Notes under the pieces: generated by a model
The model's input: the letters and a program-made list of their open reading frames with translations, nothing else
What the model was told of the DNA's origin: nothing
The model's database searches: none
Source: JACMQX01 sp044225675
Lineage (GTDB): Bacteria; Pseudomonadota; Gammaproteobacteria; Burkholderiales; Burkholderiaceae_C
Length of the DNA stretch: 64,000 nucleotides
Reading direction: 5' to 3'
Assembly (NCBI GenBank): GCA_044225675.1
Contig: JBGAIH010000003.1
Location: 62,001-126,000, forward strand
Program-made: the position numbers and the translations under genes
Shown: one piece after another, positions 7,679 to 17,354 of the stretch
Numbering within the stretch: position 1 is the stretch's first letter
How the letters are laid out: every line of letters begins with the position of its first letter

Positions 7679-8866
7679 ATGCAAGAGCCCGTTCTCGTTG
7701 CCGGTGTCGGCATGACCCCTTTCAAGAAACCCGGCGACAACCTGCCGTACCCGGAAATGGCTGCGCAGGCGATCCGCGAGGCGCTGCAGGACGCGGGCCT
7801 CACCTACTCCGACGTGCAGGACGTCTATGCGGGCTACGTCTATGGCGACTCGGCCAGCGGCCAGCGCGCGGTCTACGAGGTCGGCATGACCGGGGTGCCG
7901 GTGATCAACGTCAACAACAACTGCTCCTCCGGCTCCACGGCCCTGTACATGGCGCGCAAGGCCGTGGCCAACGGCTCGGCGGACTGCGCGCTGGCGGTGG
8001 GTTTCGAACAGATGCCCGCCGGCGCCCTGAGGGCGTACTGGGACGACCGGCCCGATCCGCTCGACCACTTCAACGGGGTCATGGACGAGATCTTCGGCCA
8101 CCCCGAGCTGCCCATGGCGATCCGCTACTTCGGCGCGGCGGGCCGCGAGCACATGGAGCGGTACGGCACCCCGCTGGACACCTTCGCCAGGATCCGCGCC
8201 AAGGCCAGCCGCCACGCTGCGCGCAATCCGCTGGCGCTGTTCCGCAAGGAGGTGACGGTGGAGGAGGTGCTGGCCAGCTCGCCCCTGGTGCCCGGCGCCA
8301 TGACCCGCCTGATGGCCTGCCCGCCGACCTGCGGCGCCGCTGCCGCCGTCTTCGTGAGCAAGAAGTTCGCCCAGAAGATGGGCCTCTCCGCCAACGTGCA
8401 GGTGTTGGCGCAGTCGCTGGTGTCCGACCGCCCCGGCGCGTTCGCCGACAAGTCCGCGATTTCCGTTGTGGGCTTCGACATGACGCGCGAGGCCGCCCGC
8501 CAGGTCTACGAGGCGGCAGGCGTGGGACCGCAGGACATCGACGTGTGCGAGCTGCACGACTGCTTTGCGCAGAACGAGCTGCTCAGCTACGAGGGCCTGG
8601 GTTTCTGCGCCGTCGGCGAGGGCCGGGCCTTCGTCGAGTCGGACAGCAACACCTATGGCGGCGCGGTCGTCGTCAACCCCTCGGGCGGGCTGCTGTCCAA
8701 GGGCCATCCGCTGGGCGCGACCGGCTTGGCGCAGTGCTACGAGCTGACCCACCAACTGCGCGGCAGCGCCGAAGCACGCCAAGTGGAGGGTGCACGCCTG
8801 GCCTTGCAGCACAACGCGGGCCTGGGCGGCGCCACCGTGGTGACCCTGTACGGGCGCGCGGACTGA
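7679..8866 (+). CDS. SCP-2/lipid-transfer type thiolase
   Basis: A 395-aa thiolase-fold protein of the SCP-x class, which cleaves 3-ketoacyl-CoA, often with branched or ring-bearing chains. The nucleophile Cys82 is in NNNCSSGSTALY. HDCFAQNE and GGLLSKGHPLGATG carry the usual catalytic His residues, and HNAGLGG is near the end. It starts at an ATG after CGGAGGTATCGCA. A truncated relative starting MQPVFVAGTGMT ends cargo II at 29352, so both cargo modules contained this enzyme type. Confidence 0.88.
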   Translation: MQEPVLVAGVGMTPFKKPGDNLPYPEMAAQAIREALQDAGLTYSDVQDVYAGYVYGDSASGQRAVYEVGMTGVPVINVNNNCSSGSTALYMARKAVANGSADCALAVGFEQMPAGALRAYWDDRPDPLDHFNGVMDEIFGHPELPMAIRYFGAAGREHMERYGTPLDTFARIRAKASRHAARNPLALFRKEVTVEEVLASSPLVPGAMTRLMACPPTCGAAAAVFVSKKFAQKMGLSANVQVLAQSLVSDRPGAFADKSAISVVGFDMTREAARQVYEAAGVGPQDIDVCELHDCFAQNELLSYEGLGFCAVGEGRAFVESDSNTYGGAVVVNPSGGLLSKGHPLGATGLAQCYELTHQLRGSAEARQVEGARLALQHNAGLGGATVVTLYGRAD

Positions 8867-8877
8867 GGGACGAGATC

Positions 8878-9687
8878 ATGGTGAAACGCCTGGAAGGCAA
8901 GGTGGCCCTGGTCACCGGTTGCGGATCATCGGGGCCCGGCTGGGGCAATGGCAAGGCCATGGCCGTGTTGTTCGCCCGCGAAGGGGCGAAGGTCTATGGC
9001 TGCGACATCCACCTGGACGCAGCGCGCGAGACCGAGTCGATCGTGCGGGAAGAGGGCGGGGCCATGAGCGTGGCCCAGTGCGACGTGACCGACCCCGGCG
9101 CGGTGGAAGCGCTGGTCCAGGATTGCGTGACCACCTATGGCGACATCGACATCCTGGTGAACAACGTCGGCACCGCCCGCCTGGGTGGGGTCGTCGAGCA
9201 GAGCCTGGAGGACTGGCGCCTGGTCTTCGACATCAACCTCACCTCCATGTTCCTGACCTGCAAGCATGCGATCCCCTCCATGCTCCGGAAAGGCCGGGGG
9301 AGCATCGTCAACATCGGCTCGGTAGCCGGCGTGCGCGACAGCGGCGTGGCCTACGTGTCCTACAGCGCCTCGAAGGCCGCGGTGCTCGGCTTCTCCCGCA
9401 GCGTCGCCCTGGAATACGCCAAGCGGGGCATCCGCTCGAACGTGCTGATGCCGGGCCTGATGAATACGCCCATGGTCCGACAGCCCGTGCTGTCGCTGGC
9501 GGACGGGTACCGGGAAGCGTCGCAGGAGGAAATGCTGGCCAAGCGGGACCGGCAGTGCCCCATGGGCCACATGGGAGACGCATGGGACGTGGCCACCACG
9601 GCCCTGTGGCTGGCGAGTGACGAATCCAAGTACGTCACGTCCGCCGAAATCATGGTCGATGGCGGTATTTCCGCCCGCATCGGCTGA
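8878..9687 (+). CDS. Short-chain dehydrogenase/reductase
   Basis: A 269-aa SDR, NAD(P)-dependent alcohol or 3-hydroxyacyl dehydrogenase type. The cofactor loop begins TGCGSSGPGWGNGKA (residues 13-27), a spaced glycine motif; NNVG is near residue 91. The catalytic dyad is Tyr162/Lys166 (YSASK) with a preceding Ser (NIGSVAG). It ends with the usual VDGG. It lies 11 bp after the thiolase gene. Within this operon it probably oxidises a 3-hydroxyacyl-CoA ahead of the thiolase; this is inferred. Confidence 0.88.
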   Translation: MVKRLEGKVALVTGCGSSGPGWGNGKAMAVLFAREGAKVYGCDIHLDAARETESIVREEGGAMSVAQCDVTDPGAVEALVQDCVTTYGDIDILVNNVGTARLGGVVEQSLEDWRLVFDINLTSMFLTCKHAIPSMLRKGRGSIVNIGSVAGVRDSGVAYVSYSASKAAVLGFSRSVALEYAKRGIRSNVLMPGLMNTPMVRQPVLSLADGYREASQEEMLAKRDRQCPMGHMGDAWDVATTALWLASDESKYVTSAEIMVDGGISARIG

Positions 9688-9724
9688 CCTGGAATACATG
9701 CAAATCAACGACAGGAGACACATC

Positions 9725-10921
9725 ATGGTTAGCGTTGCGAAATGGTTTAAAAAGGGCATGGTGGTCGCCGCGGCGGCGGCCATGGGGCTGGTGTCCAACG
9801 GGCATGCCCAGTCCAAGCCCGAGAAGTTCAAGATCGGCGGCGTGCTGTCGCTCTCCGGTCCCTACGGGCTGCTGGGCGAGGACATGCGCCGGGGCGTGCA
9901 GATCGCCGTCGAGGAGCGCGGCGGCAAGGTGATGGGCGTGCCCATCGAAGTCACCTGGGAGGACGACGAAACCAAGCCCCAGCCCGCCGTGCAGAAGGCC
10001 ACCAAGCTGATCTCCGAGGGCTCGCACATGATCTTCGGTGCGCTCAGCTCCGCCTCCACGCTGGCGGTCATGAACCTGGCCAAGCAGCGCAAGGTGCCCC
10101 ACCTCGTCACCATCTCGGCGGACGACAAGATCACCGTGCCCGGCGGCTCCCGCTACACCTTCCGTACATCGAACAACCTGGGCATGGAAAACCGCATGGC
10201 GCTGGCGTACATGCAGGACAGGAAGCTCAAGAAGATCTACATCGTTACCGCCGACTACCAGGCCACCCGTGACGGCTACGAGTGGATCAAGCAGCAGACC
10301 GGCCCCAACGGTATCCAGATCGTGGGTGAGGACTTCCCGCCCCTGGGCAACCGCGACTATTCGTCCATCGTGGACAAGATCGCCAAGTCCGACGCCGACG
10401 GCGTGCTGCTGATGCTGACGGGCTCGGACGTGGTTACTTTGCTCAAGCAGGCCGGCCAGGTGAACCTGGGCAAGAGCAAGGTGCTTTTCGGACCCGTGGC
10501 CGCCGATGAAACCATGGCGGCGGCCGTGGGGCCGGCCTCGCTGGGCGTCAATTCCGGCCTGCGCTACGACCACACCATCGACACCGCCGCCAACCGCAAG
10601 TTCGTCGAGGCCTACCGCAAGAAGTTCGGCATCTTCCCCAGCATGACGGCCGGGGAGGCCTACGACGGCATGGCGTGGTGGCTGGACACGGTGGAAAAGA
10701 CCGGCTCCTGGGACAAGGAGAAGTGGGTGGACGCCTTCGCCGCCAGCGTCCGCGAGAACTCCGTGGAAGGCAAGAAGACCATGCGTGCCTGCGACCACCA
10801 GGCCCTGCAGCCGGGCTTCTGGGGCGAGGTGGTGCAGGGCACCCCGCCAGCCCCCGCGCTGACGATGAAGATCACCAAGGTCTTTCCCGAAGAGAAGCTG
10901 TTCGAGGCCTGCAAGAACTGA
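9725..10921 (+). CDS. LIV-type ABC transporter substrate-binding protein
   Basis: A 398-aa periplasmic binding protein (peripla_BP_6 type). A signal peptide with a hydrophobic core ends near SNGHAQ (about residue 29). The mature protein starts with FKIGGVLSLSGPYGLLGED, typical of branched-chain amino acid or aromatic acid binders. It is followed by its own two permeases and two ATPases, so the five genes form a complete importer. The neighbouring CoA ligases suggest a carboxylic acid rather than an amino acid as cargo. Confidence 0.9.
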   Translation: MVSVAKWFKKGMVVAAAAAMGLVSNGHAQSKPEKFKIGGVLSLSGPYGLLGEDMRRGVQIAVEERGGKVMGVPIEVTWEDDETKPQPAVQKATKLISEGSHMIFGALSSASTLAVMNLAKQRKVPHLVTISADDKITVPGGSRYTFRTSNNLGMENRMALAYMQDRKLKKIYIVTADYQATRDGYEWIKQQTGPNGIQIVGEDFPPLGNRDYSSIVDKIAKSDADGVLLMLTGSDVVTLLKQAGQVNLGKSKVLFGPVAADETMAAAVGPASLGVNSGLRYDHTIDTAANRKFVEAYRKKFGIFPSMTAGEAYDGMAWWLDTVEKTGSWDKEKWVDAFAASVRENSVEGKKTMRACDHQALQPGFWGEVVQGTPPAPALTMKITKVFPEEKLFEACKN

Positions 10922-10969
10922 AGGCCGCAGCGGGAGGCCGCCCCGGCCTTCCGCACTCGGTGAATCGCT

Positions 10970-11827
10970 ATGTCAACTATCGTGATCGGCTTGAGCCTGG
11001 GCATGCTGCTGTTTTTGCTGGCGGCGGGCCTGACGCTCATCTTCGGCATGCTGGGTGTGATCAATTTTGCCCACGGTGCCATCTATATGTTGGGCGCCTA
11101 CGTCTCGTATGAAACGGGGCGGCGCACGGGCTCGTTCCTCATGGGCGTGCTGGCCGCTACGTTCTTCACCGCGCTGGCGGGCGCGGTGATCGAGAAGCTG
11201 GCGCTGCGACCGCTCTACGAGCGCCCGCACTTCTACCAGCTGATCCTGACCTTCGGCCTGATCCTGATCCTGAGCGACGTGGTGCGCTTCGTCTGGGGCC
11301 CCGGCTACCAGGAGGTGGCGATTCCGCCGCTGTGGAACGGCACCGTGGACATGCTGGGCAGCACGATCCCGATGTACCGGCTGTTCGTGATCGGGTTCGG
11401 CGCTCTCGTCTCGGCGGGCCTGTACTTGGTGCTTGAGAAGAGCACTTTCGGCATGCTCGTGCGGGCCGCCAGCAGCGACGCGGAAATGGTGCGCATCCTG
11501 GGCCTGCCAGTGGGCGCGATCCGCATGGCGGTCTTCGCCACGGGCTGTGGCCTGTCGGGCCTGGCGGGCGCGATCGCGGCGCCGCTGTTCCCCATCGAGC
11601 TGGGTATGGCGACCAACACCATCATCGACTGCTTCATCGTCGTGATCCTGGGTGGGCTGGGGAACATCCGGGGGGCGATCGCGGCGTCCATGCTGATCGG
11701 CATGGTGCGTGCCCTGGGCTACGTGTACCTGCCCGGCTGGGTGGACATCATGACCTTCGTGCTGCTGATCGGCACCCTCTTGACGCGCCCGCAGGGCTTG
11801 TTCTACCGCGCGGCGAGGACGGCATGA
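10970..11827 (+). CDS. LIV-type ABC transporter permease (LivH-like)
   Basis: A 285-aa inner-membrane protein with about eight hydrophobic segments. The family signature FGMLGVINFAHGAIYMLGAY lies near residues 25-44, with the cytoplasmic loop MVRILGLPVGAIRMAVFA. It forms the translocation pathway with the next gene, which it overlaps by four bases (ATGA), implying translational coupling. Usual LivH length is near 290 aa. Confidence 0.92.
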   Translation: MSTIVIGLSLGMLLFLLAAGLTLIFGMLGVINFAHGAIYMLGAYVSYETGRRTGSFLMGVLAATFFTALAGAVIEKLALRPLYERPHFYQLILTFGLILILSDVVRFVWGPGYQEVAIPPLWNGTVDMLGSTIPMYRLFVIGFGALVSAGLYLVLEKSTFGMLVRAASSDAEMVRILGLPVGAIRMAVFATGCGLSGLAGAIAAPLFPIELGMATNTIIDCFIVVILGGLGNIRGAIAASMLIGMVRALGYVYLPGWVDIMTFVLLIGTLLTRPQGLFYRAARTA

Positions 11828-12792
11828 AACTCTCCCTGTTCGACATCTGCTTCGGCCTGCTGCTGGCCGCGGCCGGCATCCTGCTGCCCTTCCTCAACCC
11901 GAGTGAAGCGCTGATCCAGCTGGTCACCCTGGCGGCCATCTGGGCGATCTTCGCCATCGGCTTCGACTTCGTGTTCGGCGCTTTGGGCATGGTGTCCTTC
12001 GGGCACGCCACCTTCCTCGGGGTGGGCGGCTACGCCGTGGCCCTGGCGACGCAGAAATACGGGCTGCCTTTCTCCGCCGGCGTGGGCCTGGCCATCATCG
12101 TGGGGGCTGCGTTCGCCCTGCTGTTCAGCTTCTTCGCGCTGCGGGTGTCCGGCATCTTCTTCGCGCTGGTGACCCTGGCGCTGTCCCAGCTGATCTTCAT
12201 CCTGGCGGACAGCAAGCTGCGCGGCTTCACTGGCGGGTCGGACGGCATCTCGGGCGTGGAGCGCCCGGGCTTCCTGGGCATCGACTTCTACGACCCCGTC
12301 CACTACTACTGGTTCGTGCTGGGCGTGTATGCCCTGGTCATGCTGGCGGTGATCTCGCTGCGCAGTTCGCCGTTCGGCCGCGTGATCGCGGCGATCCGTG
12401 GCAACGAGACCCGCGCCGACCAACTGGGCTTCAACGTCAACCGCTACAAGCAGATCACCTTCGTGATCTCGGGCGGCCTGAGCGGCCTGGCGGGGGCGCT
12501 GCTGGCCTCGCTGCTGATGTACATGAACCCGCAGATGCTGCACTGGACCACCTCGGGGGACGTGATCATCATGACCCTGCTGGGCGGCTCCGGCTCGCTG
12601 TGGGGCGCCACCGTCGGCGTGATCGCCTTCGAGGTGCTCAAGGAATGGCTGAGCAGCTGGACCGAGTACTGGTACGGCGTGCTGGGCCTGGTGTTCATCC
12701 TTGCAACCATCTTCTTCCCGCGCGGCATCGTTGGCGAGCTGGAGCAGGGTTTCGCGGCCTACCAGAAGAACCGGCGCGGAGGTGCGCGATGA
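11824..12792 (+). CDS. LIV-type ABC transporter permease (LivM-like)
   Basis: A 322-aa inner-membrane protein and partner of the preceding permease. It has the LivM hallmark FGALGMVSFGHATFLGVGGY (about residues 43-62) and the GNETRADQLGFNVNRYKQIT loop that contacts the ATPases. It overlaps both neighbours by four bases. Hydrophobic segments cover most of the protein. Confidence 0.92.
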   Translation: MKLSLFDICFGLLLAAAGILLPFLNPSEALIQLVTLAAIWAIFAIGFDFVFGALGMVSFGHATFLGVGGYAVALATQKYGLPFSAGVGLAIIVGAAFALLFSFFALRVSGIFFALVTLALSQLIFILADSKLRGFTGGSDGISGVERPGFLGIDFYDPVHYYWFVLGVYALVMLAVISLRSSPFGRVIAAIRGNETRADQLGFNVNRYKQITFVISGGLSGLAGALLASLLMYMNPQMLHWTTSGDVIIMTLLGGSGSLWGATVGVIAFEVLKEWLSSWTEYWYGVLGLVFILATIFFPRGIVGELEQGFAAYQKNRRGGAR

Positions 12793-13541
12793 GCCAGGCA
12801 GCACTGCGGTGCGAGGGCGTGACTGTCAGCTACGGCGCCCTGAAGGCGGTCAACGACGTCAGCCATGAATTCCTGGAGGGCTGCATCTACGGCCTGATCG
12901 GACCCAACGGCGCGGGCAAGACCACGCTGCTGAACGTGCTGGCCGGGCGGCAGATGCGCCATGCGGGCAAGGTGTACTGCGGCGGCCGGGAGATCAGCCA
13001 GCGCCCCGCCTACGAACGGGCCCGCATGGGCATCGGGCGCAGCTTCCAGATCATCAAGATCTTCGGCGAAATGACGGTGGCCGAGAACCTGCTGGTCGCG
13101 GCCCAGTCCCGCCGGCCCGGGTTCCAGCCCTTCTGGATGAGCCGCCACTTCGACCGGCAGTTCCGCGAGCAGCTGGATGCCATCCTGGAGCTGACGGGGC
13201 TGGCGGCCCACCGCGACGACGTCGCGGGCACGCTGCCCTACGGCCTGCAGCGCTCGCTGGAACTGGGCGTGACCCTGCTGCCCGATCCCAGGATTTTGCT
13301 GCTGGACGAACCGCTGGCGGGCATCGGCCACCACGAGATCCAGGCCGCGCTGGCCCTGATCCGCAAGGCCGCGCAGGGGCGCACGGTGCTGCTGATCGAG
13401 CACAACATGGATGCGGTGATGTCGCTGTCCCACGAAATCGTGGTCATGAGCAACGGCTCGGTCATCGCCTGCGGCGCCCCCGAGGACATCCGCAGGAACG
13501 AAGCGGTGCGGTCGATTTACCTTGGGGAGGACGCGCAGTGA
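12789..13541 (+). CDS. LIV-type ABC transporter ATPase (LivG-like)
   Basis: A 250-aa ATP-binding subunit. The Walker A is GPNGAGKTTLLN (about residues 37-48), and the Walker B with catalytic Glu is ILLLDEPLAGIG. The signature segment reads LPYGLQRSLELG instead of LSGGQ, as LivG proteins often vary here. The H-loop is in LLIEHNMDAVM. It overlaps livM and livF by four bases each. Confidence 0.92.
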   Translation: MSQAALRCEGVTVSYGALKAVNDVSHEFLEGCIYGLIGPNGAGKTTLLNVLAGRQMRHAGKVYCGGREISQRPAYERARMGIGRSFQIIKIFGEMTVAENLLVAAQSRRPGFQPFWMSRHFDRQFREQLDAILELTGLAAHRDDVAGTLPYGLQRSLELGVTLLPDPRILLLDEPLAGIGHHEIQAALALIRKAAQGRTVLLIEHNMDAVMSLSHEIVVMSNGSVIACGAPEDIRRNEAVRSIYLGEDAQ

Positions 13542-14245
13542 TCGAACTCGAAAAAGCCAGCGTCAGGTACGGCCAGGCCCTGGCGCTGGAAGAAATCTCC
13601 GTGCGGATCGATTTCCATGAAATCGTCGCCATCGTCGGGCGCAACGGCGCAGGCAAAACCACGCTGCTCAAGGCCCTGGTCGGCCTGATGCCCCTGGTGG
13701 CCGGCCGGCGCCTGCTGGGCGAGCAGGACATTTCGGGCCTGGGCGTGGAGGCCATCGCCAAGCTCGGCGTGGCGCTGGTGCCGGACACGCGCCGCATCTT
13801 CCCCAACCTGTCGGTGCTGGAGAACCTCAAGATCGGCGCGCTGGCCCACCAGCCGGGGCACTGGACCCTCGACCGGGTGCTGGACGCCTTCCCGCGCCTG
13901 CGGGAACGGCTGGACTTCGGCGGCGACCAGCTCTCCGGCGGCGAGCAGCAGATGCTGTCGATCGGGCGCGCCCTGCTGGGCAACCCGCGCATGCTGCTGC
14001 TCGACGAACCCACCGAGGGGCTGGCGCCGGTCATCGTGGACCAACTGGTCCGCGTGTTCAGCGAAGTCCATCGCCAGGGCACCGGCATCGTGCTGGTGGA
14101 GCAGAACCTCAAGGTGCCCCTGAAGCTGGCCCACCGCCAGTACGTGCTGGACCATGGCCAGGTCGCCTGGTCCGGCACGGCCCAGGAACTGGACGCGCAG
14201 CGCGCCCACGTCGAGGGCCTCATCACGACGGGCGCAGCGGCGTGA
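13538..14245 (+). CDS. LIV-type ABC transporter ATPase (LivF-like)
   Basis: A 235-aa ATP-binding subunit, second of the pair. It has GRNGAGKTTLLKALVGL (Walker A), LSGGEQQMLSIGRALL (signature) and MLLLDEPTEGLAP (Walker B). The VEQNLK segment is the H-loop region, with Gln in place of His as in other LivF proteins. It is the last transporter gene of cargo I. Confidence 0.92.
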   Translation: MIELEKASVRYGQALALEEISVRIDFHEIVAIVGRNGAGKTTLLKALVGLMPLVAGRRLLGEQDISGLGVEAIAKLGVALVPDTRRIFPNLSVLENLKIGALAHQPGHWTLDRVLDAFPRLRERLDFGGDQLSGGEQQMLSIGRALLGNPRMLLLDEPTEGLAPVIVDQLVRVFSEVHRQGTGIVLVEQNLKVPLKLAHRQYVLDHGQVAWSGTAQELDAQRAHVEGLITTGAAA

Positions 14246-14285
14246 CCGCTCCGTGCCCATGCAAACCCCAATCCAAGGCATGCCC

Positions 14286-14879
14286 ATGAACGCCCGCACC
14301 GCCGCGCGCATCGCGCCCCTGCATGAAAGCGACCCCCGCTCGCGCGACCCCGTGCTCGAAGAGCTGGTGGATTTCGTCGGCTACCGCCCGAATGCGCTGC
14401 TGACCATGGCGCGCAAACCCGGCGTGGTGCCCGCGCTGCTCAAGCTGTTGAGCGTGACGCTGCGCGGCGACGGGCAGCTCACCCAGGCGCTGCGCTTCCT
14501 GATCGCCGCGGAAGCCGCGCGCGGTGCGCGCTGTCGCTATACGACGACGCACCTCGTCCACGCCGCCCACCACCTGGGCGTGGGCTGGGACAAGCTGGCC
14601 GCGCTGCCGTCCTACCGGGACGACCCTCGGTACACCGAGCAGGAGCGCAAGGCGCTGGCCATCGCCACCGCAGGCGGCAGCCTGCCGGTGCGCGAACCGG
14701 GCCAGGCCATCGACCAGGCCCGGCAGGTCTTCTCCGAGGAGGAAATCGTCGAGATCGTGTCCTGCGTGGCCATGGTCGGCTGGTTCAATCGCTGGAACGG
14801 CCTGATGGGCTCGGAGCTGGAGCCCATGCCCTCGGAGGCGCTGGCCCACGTTCCCTGGCTCCAGGATCTCGAAGTCTGA
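14286..14879 (+). CDS. AhpD/carboxymuconolactone decarboxylase-like protein
   Basis: A 197-aa all-helical protein of the AhpD-like (CMD) superfamily. The usual redox CxxC followed by His is seen here as ARCRYTTTHLVHAAHHLG: Cys83 is present but the second Cys is replaced by Thr, while the downstream His residues are kept. A classical two-cysteine peroxiredoxin-reductase role is therefore unlikely. I start at 14286, preceded by AAGG; in-frame ATGs at 14259 and 14280 have poorer spacing. Its role in the pathway is unknown. Confidence 0.7.
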   Translation: MNARTAARIAPLHESDPRSRDPVLEELVDFVGYRPNALLTMARKPGVVPALLKLLSVTLRGDGQLTQALRFLIAAEAARGARCRYTTTHLVHAAHHLGVGWDKLAALPSYRDDPRYTEQERKALAIATAGGSLPVREPGQAIDQARQVFSEEEIVEIVSCVAMVGWFNRWNGLMGSELEPMPSEALAHVPWLQDLEV

Positions 14880-14890
14880 AAGAGAAGGCC

Positions 14891-16495
14891 ATGTACAGCC
14901 GCATCCACGAACCCCACGCATGCACGCTGACCGATGCCCTGCGCGAATGGGCCGCCAGCCGCCCCGCAGCGCCCTGGCTGGAGGACAGCCAGGGCATCGC
15001 CTTCACCGTGGGGCAGGCGTTCACCAGCAGCCAGCGGTTTGCGAGCTTCCTGCACCACCAACTGGGCGTGCAGCCCGAAGAGCGCGTTGGCGTCTTCATG
15101 TCCAACAGCTGCGCCATGGTGGCGACCACGTTCGGCATCGGCTACCTGCGGGCCACGGCGGTGATGCTCAACACCGAGCTGCGTTCCTCCTTCCTCCGCC
15201 ACCAGTTGAACGATTGCCAACTGGCCACCATCGTGGTGGACTCCGCGCTGGTCGAGCACGTCGCCAGCCTGGCGGATGAGCTGCCCCACCTGCGCACCCT
15301 GGTCGTGGTGGGCGACGCGCCCGCCGCCGTGCCCGAACGCTGGCGGCAGGTGGCCTGGATGGACAGCAGCGCCTGCGCGCCGTGGGAAGGCCCCGCGCCC
15401 CGGCCCGAGGACATCTTCTGCATCATGTACACCTCCGGCACTACCGGGCCCAGTAAGGGCGTGCTGATGCCGCACTGCCACTGCGCCCTGCTCGGGCTGG
15501 GGGCGATACGCAGCCTGGAGATCACCGAGGCCGACAAGTACTACATTTGCCTGCCCCTGTTCCATGCCAACGGTCTGTTCATGCAACTGGGGGCGACGGT
15601 GCTGGCGGGCATACCGGCCTTCCTCAAGCAGCGGTTCAGCGCCAGCACTTGGCTGGCCGACATCCGCCGCAGCGGCGCCACGCTGACCAACCACCTGGGC
15701 ACGACGGCCATGTTCGTCATCAACCAGCCGCCCACGGAGCAGGACCGCGACCACCGCCTGCGCGCCAGCCTGAGCGCGCCCAACCCGGCCCAGCACGAGG
15801 CCGTGTTCCGCGAGCGCTTCGGCGTGAAGGACGTGCTGTCTGGGTTCGGCATGACCGAGGTCGGCATTCCCATCTGGGGGCGCATCGGGCACGCTGCGCC
15901 GAACGCGGCCGGCTGGGCGCACGAGGACCGTTTCGAGATCTGCATCGCCGACCCCGAGACCGATGTGCCGGTGCTGGCCGGGCAAGTGGGCGAAATCCTG
16001 GTGCGGCCCAAGGTGCCCTTCGGCTTCATGGCGGGCTACCTGAACGTCCCGGCGAAAACGGTCGAGGCCTGGCGCAACCTCTGGTTCCACACGGGCGATG
16101 CAGGCACGCGGGACGAACAGGGGCTTATCACCTTCGTGGACCGCATCAAGGACTGCATCCGCCGCCGGGGCGAGAACATCTCGGCCACCGAGGTCGAGGT
16201 CGTGGTGGGCCAGTTGCCCGGCGTCCATGAAGTGGCGGCCTACGCCGTTCCGGCGCAGGGCGCGGGCGGGGAGGACGAGGTGATGCTCGCCCTGGTGCCC
16301 AGCGAGGGAGCGGCGCTGGACATGGCGGACATCGTCCGCCAGGCCAGCGCCCAACTGCCACGCTTCGCCAAGCCGCGCTACCTGCGCCAGATGGACAGCC
16401 TGCCCAAGACGGCGACCGGCAAGATCCAGCGCGCCGTCCTGCGCCAGCAAGGCAGCGCCGGCGCCTACGACGCCGAGGCGGCACCCGCCCGGTAA
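14891..16495 (+). CDS. Acyl-CoA synthetase (AMP-forming, CaiC-like)
   Basis: A 534-aa ANL ligase, the second in cargo I and only distantly related to the first. The phosphate loop is YTSGTTGPSKGVLMPH near residue 180. The hinge segment is VDRIKDCIRRRGENISATE, and the catalytic Lys is in KTATGKIQRAVLR near the C-terminus. The GENIS motif and overall pattern resemble crotonobetaine/carnitine-CoA ligases. Two ligases in one operon suggest two acids, perhaps substrate and intermediate. It starts 12 bp after the AhpD-like gene. Confidence 0.9.
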   Translation: MYSRIHEPHACTLTDALREWAASRPAAPWLEDSQGIAFTVGQAFTSSQRFASFLHHQLGVQPEERVGVFMSNSCAMVATTFGIGYLRATAVMLNTELRSSFLRHQLNDCQLATIVVDSALVEHVASLADELPHLRTLVVVGDAPAAVPERWRQVAWMDSSACAPWEGPAPRPEDIFCIMYTSGTTGPSKGVLMPHCHCALLGLGAIRSLEITEADKYYICLPLFHANGLFMQLGATVLAGIPAFLKQRFSASTWLADIRRSGATLTNHLGTTAMFVINQPPTEQDRDHRLRASLSAPNPAQHEAVFRERFGVKDVLSGFGMTEVGIPIWGRIGHAAPNAAGWAHEDRFEICIADPETDVPVLAGQVGEILVRPKVPFGFMAGYLNVPAKTVEAWRNLWFHTGDAGTRDEQGLITFVDRIKDCIRRRGENISATEVEVVVGQLPGVHEVAAYAVPAQGAGGEDEVMLALVPSEGAALDMADIVRQASAQLPRFAKPRYLRQMDSLPKTATGKIQRAVLRQQGSAGAYDAEAAPAR

Positions 16496-16511
16496 ACAGG
16501 AGGAGCACACC

Positions 16512-17345
16512 ATGTCGGAAAAACTGCGCGGCAAGGTGGCCGTGGTCACCGGCTCGGGCCGGGGTATTGGCCGGGCGATGGCCCTCAAGCTCGCGGGCGA
16601 AGGGGCCCGGCTCGTCCTCAACGACCTCGACGACGAACCCGCCATGGCCGTGCGCGAGGAGATCATCGCGCTGGGCGGCGAGGCGGTGGCCTGCTGCGGC
16701 AGCGTGGCCGAAGCCGGTTTCGCCGACCGGCTGATCGGCACGGCCACCGGCGCGTTTGGCGGGCTGGACATCCTCATCAACAACGCGGGCTACACCTGGG
16801 ACAACGTCATCCAGAAGATGAGCGACGCGCAGTGGGACGCGATGATCGACGTGCACCTGACCGCGCCGTTCCGCATCCTGCGCGCGGCGCAGCCGGTGGT
16901 CCGCGCGCTGAGCCGGGCCGACGCCGAGGCCGGCCGCCGTGTGGTGCGCAAGGTGGTCAACGTCTCCTCGGTCTCGGGCGTCTTCGGCAATGCGGGGCAG
17001 GTCAACTACTCCGCCGCCAAGGCGGGCATCGTGGGCCTGACCATGGCGCTGGCCAAGGAGTGGGGGCGCCTGAACACCACGGTCAATTGCGTGGCCTACG
17101 GCCTCATCCGCACCCGCATGACCGAGGCCACCGCCGATTCCGACGCCGCCATCCAGGTCGAGGGACGCGAGATCAAGGTGGGCGTGAACCCGGACCTGAT
17201 GGCAGCGATGGAGCGGAACATTCCGCTGGGCCGGGCCGGCACGCCCGAGGAGGCCGCCGGCGCGGCCTACCTGTTCTGCATTCCCGAGTCCGACTACGTG
17301 AGCGGCCAGACCCTGCTGTGCACGGGCGGGCTCACTGGCATATAA
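16512..17345 (+). CDS. Short-chain dehydrogenase/reductase
   Basis: A 277-aa SDR. The nucleotide loop is TGSGRGIGRAMA (residues 14-25). NNAG is followed by a long helix, then NVSSVSGVFGNAGQVNYSAAKAG with the Tyr/Lys dyad near residue 167, as in FabG and multifunctional beta-oxidation dehydrogenases. An AGGAGGAGCACACC ribosome site precedes the ATG. It probably reduces or oxidises a 3-keto/3-hydroxyacyl-CoA in cargo I. Confidence 0.88.
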   Translation: MSEKLRGKVAVVTGSGRGIGRAMALKLAGEGARLVLNDLDDEPAMAVREEIIALGGEAVACCGSVAEAGFADRLIGTATGAFGGLDILINNAGYTWDNVIQKMSDAQWDAMIDVHLTAPFRILRAAQPVVRALSRADAEAGRRVVRKVVNVSSVSGVFGNAGQVNYSAAKAGIVGLTMALAKEWGRLNTTVNCVAYGLIRTRMTEATADSDAAIQVEGREIKVGVNPDLMAAMERNIPLGRAGTPEEAAGAAYLFCIPESDYVSGQTLLCTGGLTGI

Positions 17346-17354
17346 CCTGATGCG

